Positions 8,303 to 15,600 of a stretch of 16,318 nt of DNA are shown piece by piece. Source of the stretch: an uncultured Lachnospiraceae bacterium (GTDB lineage Bacteria > Bacillota > Clostridia > Lachnospirales > Lachnospiraceae); the NCBI GenBank assembly GCA_910578825.1, contig CAJTSB010000044.1:1-16318 (forward strand), read 5' to 3'. Within the stretch, counting starts at the first letter, position 1; every line of letters begins with the position of its first letter. The translations under genes and the position numbers were made by a program. The notes under the pieces were generated by a model that made no database searches, had not been told where the DNA came from, and worked only from the letters and a program-made list of their open reading frames with translations.

Positions 8303-8338
8303 CACATATATTATAGTGAACATTGTTCAGTAAGTCAA
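8292..8338 (-). promoter_or_regulatory. TetR-CPBP promoter with two palindromic operators
   Basis: Reading the minus strand, TTGACT (8333-8338) and TATAAT (8310-8315) are separated by exactly 17 bases, a near-consensus sigma-A promoter. A perfect 13-bp palindrome TGAACANTGTTCA occurs twice. One copy fills most of the spacer between -35 and -10 (8317-8329). The second overlaps the transcript start region (8292-8304). The centres are 25 bp apart. This arrangement fits TetR autorepression, with bound dimers blocking polymerase. The binding partner is inferred from adjacency; the motifs are directly visible. Confidence 0.85.
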
Positions 8339-8652
8339 CATTTTTTGGAACAGCATATGATACTTTAAGTGTAACAATTTTTGAAGATACCAAAATGTTT
8401 GTAGTTATTGAAAAAATCCCTTGATAAATAAAGAATTTTATGATATGGTTATCTCAGAAAAAGTTATATTGTTGGATAAAGATGAACAGTAACAGAAATA
8501 CTTATATTGGTGTGTAATGAATAGCCATGCCATCCTTTTCTGTGAGGAACTTAAATATACACAGAATATGACCTGGTTGGGGTAGGGAAACCAACCTGCT
8601 ATTCAGTAATGGGCTGTGGGTAAAACCATAGCCTATTATTTTTGGGGGGGAT
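8339..8652. other. AT-rich intergenic stretch upstream of the PBECR4-like gene
   Basis: No coding frame of note lies in these 314 bases. The left part holds the upstream side of the divergent TetR promoter. The right part (from about 8570) forms a structured leader for the downstream gene: a GGTTGG/CCAACC hairpin at 8575-8596, then a longer terminator-like hairpin at 8608-8643. I see no other clear signal, and no confident promoter for the downstream gene. Confidence 0.6.
8608..8643 (+). terminator. Terminator-like hairpin just before a start codon (possible attenuator)
   Basis: A 12-bp stem (8608-8619 with 8626-8637, two G-T pairs) with a 6-base GTAAAA loop is followed by TTATTTTT, the form of an intrinsic terminator. 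It ends only 9 bases before the ATG at 8653, after a run of seven G. It cannot be ending an upstream + strand gene, since none exists within 2.9 kb, so attenuation of the downstream gene is the simplest reading. A smaller hairpin (8575-8580 with 8591-8596) lies just upstream and could take part in switching. Confidence 0.65.
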
Positions 8653-9219
8653 ATGTGTAAAGAGACGAAAGATTTGGGTGAGATACTTGATATTTATGAG
8701 AACGAATTATGTGGACGTATGTTCAAGTATAAGTTAAGTGGTAAAATAGATGTTGAAATAGTGTTTTATAAGGAAAATTTTTGCCATCTTTTGGGGTTGC
8801 AGCATATCTATGGAAAAAATAAGAAATATCTCGGAATAAATGGATATAACAATATAAAGAGTGGACAGTTGAAAAGAAACAATTTGAAGAAACATAACAA
8901 GGGGGAATATAACAGGATTGCAATAAAGTTGGATCATTTTGATGAGATTTTTGATATGTTAAATTCGGGAGAGTTTATTAAGTTTTATCAATACAGGACA
9001 AATCCGATATCTTTGATCGTTGCGGACTTTATTATATACCATGACAAAAGTGAATATATATTGCACCTGTTTTTAAGACAGGAGAGAAATGGGAGTAACC
9101 AATACAGTCCTGTATCTTTTATAGTCAAAAGCGGCAATGATAGGAGCAGGAACCAATACATAGCAGGGCAGGAATATAAGAAGATTACAAATTTTGAGAT
9201 TATTGAATTGGATAATTAG
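8653..9219 (+). CDS. PBECR4-like nuclease/toxin domain protein (188 aa)
   Basis: The segment KENFCHLLGLQHI (residues 40-52) after a beta strand, a middle HFDEIFDML helix and a later YQYRTNPISLIVADFIIYH strand pair resemble the PBECR4 family. These are phage-encoded barnase/EndoU/colicin-D/RelE-like fold proteins, predicted RNases used as toxins or phage weapons. The family call is from memory of its pattern and is moderate. H45 and the R114 region are plausible active-site positions. There is no signal peptide and the gene stands alone, with no obvious antitoxin beside it. It is strongly AT-rich compared with the flanking core genes, suggesting transfer. Its ribosome binding site is an unusual run of seven G two bases before the ATG, behind a terminator-like hairpin, so expression is probably tightly limited. 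Confidence 0.8.
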   Translation: MCKETKDLGEILDIYENELCGRMFKYKLSGKIDVEIVFYKENFCHLLGLQHIYGKNKKYLGINGYNNIKSGQLKRNNLKKHNKGEYNRIAIKLDHFDEIFDMLNSGEFIKFYQYRTNPISLIVADFIIYHDKSEYILHLFLRQERNGSNQYSPVSFIVKSGNDRSRNQYIAGQEYKKITNFEIIELDN

Positions 9220-9450
9220 CATAGGGCATATCGGATAGGATTATCTGTTGTGTCTTATTTTTTTCGTTTTCACTCATAAGACGCTTCCTCTGAACAATGT
9301 TAATAAAACAGGAAAAATTGTAATGATAAATAGGTGGAAATGCTTTCATTTTGGCGGTATAATAAATACACATTACCGTTATAAATGATATTTCAGATGT
9401 AACATGATGCAAATTGAAAATAAGATGCGACCGTATAAGGAGGAAATCGA
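9220..9450. repeat. Intergenic stretch holding direct repeat copy B (TetR 5' remnant, 9255-9301)
   Basis: Bases 9255-9301 on the minus strand repeat the TetR ribosome binding site, start codon and first eight codons (MSENEKNK), then diverge and stop within 20 or so codons. The adjoining operator half survives as TGAACAATGTT. It is a gene remnant, not a working regulator. To its right, TATAAT at 9358-9363 may be the -10 box for the gene at 9451, although the -35 match is poor. Confidence 0.8.
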
Positions 9451-9750
9451 ATGGAAAAGTTGATGTACATGATGATAATTGAAAAGAGCAAGACCTATAA
9501 TAAGATGACGAAAAAGGTAGTTGTAGAGCATGTCGAGAATATAAGAAGATTAGACGATGAAGGGAAACTGGAAATCTGCGGTGTGTTTAAAGGTTATCCG
9601 GGCATGGCTGGTATGTATATCCTGAAAACAGAAAGCCGTGAAGAAGCAGAAGAAATCTGTAAGGCAGAGCCGTTAGTTACCGGGGGATTTGCAACATATA
9701 AATTAGTTGGCTTGCAGATCGCAAATCGGGAAAATAACTACCTGCTGTGA
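9451..9750 (+). CDS. YciI-like domain protein (99 aa)
   Basis: A small cytosolic ferredoxin-fold-like protein. It begins with MYMMIIEKSKTY as strand one, followed by a VEHVENIRRLDDEGKLEICG helix-turn-strand, then GMYILKTESREEAEEICKAE and a final strand. This is the usual YCII-related layout and length (about 90-100 residues). Its members are mostly of unknown function, and a few act in ring-cleaving catabolism. The start has an AAGGAGG ribosome binding site seven or so bases upstream. It stands alone between the AT-rich islet and ychF; no partner enzyme is evident. Confidence 0.85.
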   Translation: MEKLMYMMIIEKSKTYNKMTKKVVVEHVENIRRLDDEGKLEICGVFKGYPGMAGMYILKTESREEAEEICKAEPLVTGGFATYKLVGLQIANRENNYLL

Positions 9751-9809
9751 TGAAAACAACTGTTTTGTGAGAGCGATAAATTAACATTTTACTTTTAAGT
9801 ATTTCTATG

Positions 9810-9852
9810 TTACACTCTAAGGTAGTGTGAAAGCTCCTTTGATAGAGGGAGC
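9810..9852 (+). promoter_or_regulatory. Two small hairpins in the ychF leader
   Basis: ACACT (9812-9816) pairs with AGTGT (9824-9828), extendable by two pairs. GCTCCTTT (9833-9840) pairs with GAGGGAGC (9845-9852), with G-T pairs and a GATA loop. They lie between the YciI-like gene and the ychF ribosome binding site. There is no T run, so they are not a terminator. A role in messenger stability is possible. Confidence 0.35.
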
Positions 9853-9888
9853 CTGTGAATAGCGAAAACAAAGGAGATATACAGGATT

Positions 9889-10986
9889 ATGAAACTGGGA
9901 ATTGTCGGATTGCCCAACGTGGGAAAAAGTACATTATTTAATTCATTGACAAAGGCGGGTGCGGAATCAGCGAATTATCCGTTTTGCACGATTGACCCGA
10001 ATATTGGAATCGTGACTGTTCCGGATGAGCGGTTGAAAAAACTGGGAGATTTGTACCAGTCTAAGAAAGTGACTCCGGCAGTCATCGAATTTGTGGATAT
10101 TGCAGGACTTGTGAAGGGAGCCAGCAAGGGTGAGGGACTTGGAAATCAGTTTTTATCCAATATTCGCGAGGTAGACGCCATTGTCCATGTCGTGCGTTGC
10201 TTTGAGGACAGCAATATTGTCCATGTAGATGGCAGCATCAACCCAGTGCGCGATATTGAGACGATTAATCTGGAGCTGGTTTTTTCAGATATTGAAATTC
10301 TGGAGCGTAGGATTGCCAAGACCAGTAAGGGCGCCAGAATGGATAAAGCGCTGGCAAAGGAATTGAATCTTTTAGAGCGTGTGAAAGCGCATCTGGAGGA
10401 GGGCAGGCTTGCCAAAAGTTTCGAGACGGAAGATGAAGATGAACAGACATGGTTTAAGGGGTATAATTTACTGACGGCCAAGCCGGTGATTTATGCGGCA
10501 AATGTGGCGGAAGATGATTTGATGGACGACGGCGCAGGCAACGCTTTTGTGCAGGAAGTCCGCAAGAATGCAGCAGAGGAGAACTGCGAGGTATTCGTTA
10601 TCTGCGCCCAGATTGAGCAGGAGATTGCGGAGCTTGATGATGAAGAGAAAGCCATGTTTTTAGAGGAACTTGGATTGAAAGAGTCCGGTCTGGAAAAACT
10701 GATTAAGGCAAGCTATAGTTTGTTGGGACTGATCAGTTACCTGACTTCCGGTGAGGATGAGACGCGTGCGTGGACGATTAAAAAGGGCACGAAGGCGCCT
10801 CAGGCGGCAGGGAAAATCCATACGGATTTCGAGCGTGGTTTTATTCGCGCCGAGGTTGTCAATTATCAGGATTTGTTGGACTGCGGATCTCTGGCAGCAG
10901 CAAAGGAAAAGGGTCTGGTCGGACTGGAAGGAAAAGAATATGTAGTAAAGGACGGAGATGTAATATTATTCCGGTTTAACGTATAA
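9889..10986 (+). CDS. ychF: YchF/Obg-like ATPase
   Basis: A complete 365-residue member of the universal YchF family, a cytosolic P-loop ATPase of the Obg group that associates with ribosomes and influences translation and stress responses. The N-terminal G domain shows the P-loop GLPNVGKST (7-15), the G2 Thr in PFCTIDPN and the switch II DIAG (70-73) with the family signature GASKGEGLGNQFL. NVAE takes the place of the NKxD guanine motif, explaining the preference for ATP. A helical insert follows, and the C-terminal TGS domain holds the signature KIHTDFERGFIRAEVVNY. AAGGAG lies upstream at a slightly long spacing, with a second AGG close to the ATG. It is a housekeeping core gene with normal composition, and marks the edge of the accessory islet. 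Confidence 0.98.
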   Translation: MKLGIVGLPNVGKSTLFNSLTKAGAESANYPFCTIDPNIGIVTVPDERLKKLGDLYQSKKVTPAVIEFVDIAGLVKGASKGEGLGNQFLSNIREVDAIVHVVRCFEDSNIVHVDGSINPVRDIETINLELVFSDIEILERRIAKTSKGARMDKALAKELNLLERVKAHLEEGRLAKSFETEDEDEQTWFKGYNLLTAKPVIYAANVAEDDLMDDGAGNAFVQEVRKNAAEENCEVFVICAQIEQEIAELDDEEKAMFLEELGLKESGLEKLIKASYSLLGLISYLTSGEDETRAWTIKKGTKAPQAAGKIHTDFERGFIRAEVVNYQDLLDCGSLAAAKEKGLVGLEGKEYVVKDGDVILFRFNV

Positions 10987-10992
10987 AGCTCT

Positions 10993-11070
10993 GTGTAACT
11001 CCAGACAGGAAGGGTTCGCAGAGAACCTTTCCGTATCGGGAAGGGTGGACGGATTTGAAAGGAGTTACAC
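10993..11070 (+). promoter_or_regulatory. Structured 5' leader of the MATE gene, candidate riboswitch hiding the ribosome binding site
   Basis: GTGTAACTCC (10993-11002) is a perfect reverse complement of GGAGTTACAC (11061-11070), which contains the GGAG ribosome binding site of the MATE gene. Enclosed between them are two hairpins that cannot coexist. A is 11008-11017 with 11023-11032 (10 bp, one G-T pair). B is 11026-11032 with 11038-11044 (7 bp, loop GTATC). Both use CCTTTCC at 11026-11032. This is the layout of a translational switch. Guanidine-IV (mepA motif) riboswitches lie before MATE genes in Clostridia, so that class is my first guess. I cannot confirm its conserved bases from memory. 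The segment GGTGGACGG (11044-11052) is unpaired in structure A. Confidence 0.6.
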
Positions 11071-11073
11071 GAT

Positions 11074-12426
11074 ATGAGAGCAGAGAATAAGCGGTTTTAT
11101 AAATCCCTGATGGCATTGGTTCTTCCGATTACGTTACAGAATTTCATCACAAATGCGGTGAATTCTGCGGACGTATTTATGTTGGGATACGTGGGGCAGA
11201 CAGAGCTGTCTGCGGTATCTCTGGCAAATCAGTTTCAATTTTTGCTGTCGGGGGTATTTTTTGGGATTTCTTCGGCGGTTGTCATGCTTGCCTCCCAGTA
11301 TTGGGGCAAGAAAGACACCAATTCCATACAGGCGGTTATGGGGATTGCCATCAAGATTGCATTTGTAATCACGGGGCTGCTCGCCGTGGGTTCCGTCTGT
11401 ATGCCGCAGACCATGATGCGGATTTATACCAATGATGAGACGTTAATTGCCATTGGCACCTCCTATCTGCGGATTGTAGGCATGTCCTATGTGTGTATGA
11501 GTTTTTCGCAGGTCTATCTCTGTGCGCTCAGAAGTATGGAGCGGGCGCAGATGAGTACCGCAATCAGCGCGGCTGCGCTGTTATCAAATATCGTATTGAA
11601 TGCCGTGTTCATCTTTGGACTTGGCGGCGCGCCGAAACTGGGCGTTATTGGCGTTGCCGTGGGAACGACGACGGCGCGTGTGCTGGAGCTTTTGCTCTGT
11701 TTTGCCGATGCCATACGAGGGAAGATATTTCGGATTGATTTAAAAATCATGTTTGGCAAACATAAACTGTTGTTTGCGGATTTCTGCAAATACGCGATAC
11801 CGGCGTTAATCAATGATTTTGCGTGGACATTGGCATTTTCCATGTATTCGGTTATCATGGGGCATATGAATGCAGATGTGGTGGCGGCGAATTCGGTAGT
11901 GACAACGGTACGTAACCTGTGTATGATTATGGGGTTTGCGCTGGGGTCCGGGGCGTCCGTATTGCTCGGCATAGAGATTGGAGAGGGCAGGCTGGAAGAC
12001 GCCAAACGAGACGCCAGGAAATCCTGCCATGTGACGCTTTTGGTCGGAATTGCCACAGGAATTCTGATATTGCTGTTGCGACCGGTGGTATTTATGTGTT
12101 TTTCCCTGACGGAGCGGGCAGCGGATTATCTGAACTTTATGTTATGGATCAGCGCGTACTATGTAGTAGGGCAGGCGATGAATACGCTTCTGATTGCCGG
12201 GGTATTCCGCGCAGGCGGAGATTCGAAATTTGGCATGTTCTGCGATATCATCGTTATGTGGTGTATCAGCGTGCCGTTGGGTTTTTTGTGCGCCTTTGTG
12301 TGGAATCTCCCGCCGATGGTCGTATATTTTATCCTCTGTCTGGATGAGTTCTGGAAAATTCCGGCAGTATATATACATTATAAGAAGTTTGGCTGGCTCA
12401 AGGATATCACCAGGGAACTGGAATAG
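11074..12426 (+). CDS. MATE-family multidrug/metabolite exporter
   Basis: A 450-residue membrane protein with twelve or so hydrophobic helices in two similar halves, the usual MATE size. Typical MATE text is visible: LPITLQNFITNAVNSADVF in the first helix pair, then LANQFQFLLSGVFFGISSA and ASQYWGKKDT, a VNxxxxFGxGG-like loop (LNAVFIFGLGGAPKLGVIG), and in the second half NSVVTTVRNLCMIMGFALG. It expels organic cations or drugs in exchange for protons or sodium; the substrate cannot be read from sequence. It starts 87 bases after ychF with AAAGGAG nine bases before the ATG. That site is part of the predicted leader structure, so translation is probably ligand-controlled. A strong terminator follows. 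Confidence 0.95.
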   Translation: MRAENKRFYKSLMALVLPITLQNFITNAVNSADVFMLGYVGQTELSAVSLANQFQFLLSGVFFGISSAVVMLASQYWGKKDTNSIQAVMGIAIKIAFVITGLLAVGSVCMPQTMMRIYTNDETLIAIGTSYLRIVGMSYVCMSFSQVYLCALRSMERAQMSTAISAAALLSNIVLNAVFIFGLGGAPKLGVIGVAVGTTTARVLELLLCFADAIRGKIFRIDLKIMFGKHKLLFADFCKYAIPALINDFAWTLAFSMYSVIMGHMNADVVAANSVVTTVRNLCMIMGFALGSGASVLLGIEIGEGRLEDAKRDARKSCHVTLLVGIATGILILLLRPVVFMCFSLTERAADYLNFMLWISAYYVVGQAMNTLLIAGVFRAGGDSKFGMFCDIIVMWCISVPLGFLCAFVWNLPPMVVYFILCLDEFWKIPAVYIHYKKFGWLKDITRELE

Positions 12427-12446
12427 GAATCTGATTTATTGAATGT

Positions 12447-12494
12447 GAGAGGCATATCAGTGTAAAAGCTGGTATGCCTCTTTGATGTATTTTT
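12447..12494 (+). terminator. Intrinsic terminator after the MATE gene
   Basis: A 13-bp stem (AGAGGCATATCAG at 12448-12460 with CTGGTATGCCTCT at 12469-12481, one G-T pair) has an 8-base loop and is followed by TTGATGTATTTTT. It ends the MATE transcript and separates it from the GH43 gene. The rest of the gap to 12686 is AT-rich, with a TATAAT at 12655-12660 that may serve the next gene, but no clear -35 box. Confidence 0.9.
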
Positions 12495-12686
12495 GGGAAA
12501 AATGATTATAAAAAGTGTTAAAAACTAAATACATTATCCAATTTCCTGTGCAATTCCTATAGTTTGTGGGGATGAAAAAAAGAGGCTTTTGTATAAAAAT
12601 TATATTACAATATTTTAAACTAGGGAAAATTAGGGGATTCTGTTGTGGAAAACTTATAATTTTTCCTGCAAGGAAAGGAGAAACAT

Positions 12687-15600
12687 ATGAAGAGAAAGTT
12701 CTACGGAAAGTGGAAGAAGATGTGCGCGGCGGTGTTGGCGGCAGGAATGCTGGTGACGTCGTGCCCGGTGGATGTATTTGCAGCAGTGGGGGATGCAGAT
12801 AATGGCTGCTTGAAAGTTTTTAACAGAGCGAATGTAGGTTGCGGAGTCGGGTTTGACTTAACTGGAAAAGTGAGCGACCAGCATACGTACACGGTTTCCG
12901 CAAAAGTTAAGTATACTGGCGGAGCAGATACAAGAAAGATTATTTTAGGTATGGAGAATCTATCTGAAGGTAGCGCTGGCTGGCAATGTCGAAATGAAGT
13001 AAAAAGCGTTACGGTAAAGCAGGGAGAATGGACAGAGATTAAGACAGACTCCTATCAGCCGAAGGAGGGTGGTAACGGCGGCGCATTCGGGACATTGAAA
13101 AATACGTTGTATTTTGAGACGCCTTATGGTAGTGGTGATGTAGCTGATTTTTATGTTGATGATATAGTGATGATTGACAATAATGACAGTACGGAATTAT
13201 TAAATGAAACTTTTGAAAATGATCAGGGGGCAGGTGTGCCATTTGACAATGCGCAGGTACAGTGGTTAAGAGAAGGCGACGAAACTCCGCCCGATCCCTC
13301 TGAGATTGTGCCAATCCAGGTAAACGGTGATTTGGAGACCGGAGATACTACTGGGTGGAAAGTAATTACCGGCGGCGGGGAGCGCGCTACGCTTACCGCG
13401 ACTACTGAGGACAAATATGAGGGACAGTATAGTTTAAAAGTATCAGACAGAAATGTTTGCGCGTCAGGTCCCATGCAGGATATGAGCAAAAAACTGACGG
13501 CTGGAAGGAAATATAAGGTGACGGGAAGGATTAAGTATACAACTGGACCAGCCAACAAGGAATTCCAACTCTGGTATCAGAATGGCGGTTCATTTTCTAA
13601 CCGTACACAGTTTGGTACGACTTCAGCCAAAAAAGGCAAGTGGACACAATTGTATGGTACATTTACAGCGACTGATACCGGAACCGATTACATTTTTATT
13701 TCGACGCCTTATACCGCAACTCCTTCACAGGAAAACGACTTGATGGACATCTATGTGGATAATATTGTGATATCACTGGATGATGGACAGATTCCGGAGG
13801 AAGATCCTCAGGAACATGACTGCATCGAAGGGTCAACCCTTGTCAGCGGCGCGTTGAAGGCAGGAAAAGATAATACTCACGTAAATCCGCTGTATGACTA
13901 CAAATTCGGGGCAGACCCATATGCGATTACATATGACGGAAGAGTTTATGTTTACATGACAAATGATTCCCAGCAGTTGGAAGGCGTAAAGGATGAGCAT
14001 GGTTATCCTACTGCAGGTAACGGATTTGATAAAATCAATACCTTGAACGTTTTCTCTTCCGCAGACATGGTGAACTGGACAGACCATGGTGAGATTTCCG
14101 TGGATGGCAAGGGAGCGGCAAGCCTGTCCTGGGCTCCGGCTGTAGGCCATAAGGAAATTAATGGTAAAGAGAAATTCTTCTTATACTTTGCGAACGGTGG
14201 CGGCGGCATCTACGTGTTGGAGTCGGATTCTCCCATCGGTCCCTTTGAGGCGCCGGCAACAGGCAGTACATTGATTACAAGAAATATGCCGCAGGGAAAC
14301 GGCATACCTTATCTCTTTGACCCGGCAGTGTTGGTAGATGATGATGGTACCGGTTACCTCTATTACGGAGGCGGTTTCCCGGATGGTTCCTCTCAGGAGG
14401 TAATCAATAATCCGAAAACGTTCCGTGTAGTGAAACTGAAAGACAACATGGTGGAATTAGACGGGGATGCAAATGTAATTGAAGCGCCGGGAAATTTTGA
14501 GGATTCCGGCATCCACAAATATAACGGTAAATACTATTTTACATACTGCTCCAATTTTGCTAATAGTTTGACAGAGACCGGAAGAGGAAATATCTGCGCC
14601 ATGGTCAGCGACAATCCTATGGAGGGATTTGAATTTGCTGGCATTGTATTTCCGAATCAGGGAACGTTCTTCGGAGCTGGAACAGGCGGCAACAACCATC
14701 ACTGTTTCTTTGAATTCAACGGCAAGAATTACCTTACCTACCATGCACAGACGCTGGCAGTGGAATTAGGATTCTCTGGGGATAACCAGGGCGGTTACCG
14801 CTCCACCCATATTGATGAATTTGAATATGATGAAGACGGAAAGATGAGTGTAGTAGGAACCTGGCAGGGAAGCAGCCAGGTAAAAGATTTAAATCCTTTT
14901 GAGCGCGTTGAGGCGGAGACGATTGCATGGAGCAAGGGAATCAAAGCTGCGGTTTGCCAGGAAGAAGGTTCTCTGGTAGAAGGATTAAACATGATGGTAA
15001 CGGAAATCACCAACGGCGATTATCTGGCAGTTTCCAATGCAAATTTTGGCGAGGGCGCCACTAAATTTACCATGCATGTGGCAGGACTTGCAGGAGGCAA
15101 GGTAGAACTTCATTTAGACGGAGTTGAAGGCGAGAAAGTAGGAGAAGTACAGGTTACGCCGGGAGACGGAAATAAATGGACGGATGCGAGCTGTGATGTG
15201 GATCCTGAAAAAGTGAAAGGAAAACATAATTTATATCTGGTATTCAAGGGCGCAGAAGGACAGCTCATGTATGCGGACTACTGGAAATTTGAGGAGAAAC
15301 CGTTGTCACCGGTAGAAAAGACCGAAGTAGACGCCGTGATAGCGCTGATTGATGAAATCGGCGAGGTTACAAAATACGACGAGGCTCAGGCAGCAGCCAT
15401 AGAGGCGGCCAGGGCAGCGTATGATAAGCTGACAGACGCCCAGAAACATCAGGTAACAAACTACAGTACCCTGACAGCGGCGGAAGAATTCTATCAGGGA
15501 ATCGAGGATCAGGCGAAAGCAGATGTTGTGATAGCGTTGATTGCTGAAATTGGCGAAGTTACAGAATATGACGAGGCTCAGGAAACAAAGATCAAGGCGG

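Noticed and set aside
8279..8323. Upstream ATG giving a 220-residue TetR protein
   Set aside because: That start lies in the operator between the -35 and -10 boxes. The ATG at 8278 has an AGGAGG site at ideal spacing.
9200..9412. 70-residue minus-strand frame as a gene
   Set aside because: Only the MSENEKNK segment is gene-like, and it is the duplicated TetR 5' remnant.
11008..11032. Hairpin after ychF as its intrinsic terminator
   Set aside because: There is no T run after the stem; the hairpin fits better as part of the MATE leader.
12566..12802. 78-residue frame before the GH43 gene
   Set aside because: It overlaps the signal peptide region of the long GH43 frame in another frame, lacks a ribosome binding site and has no recognisable content.
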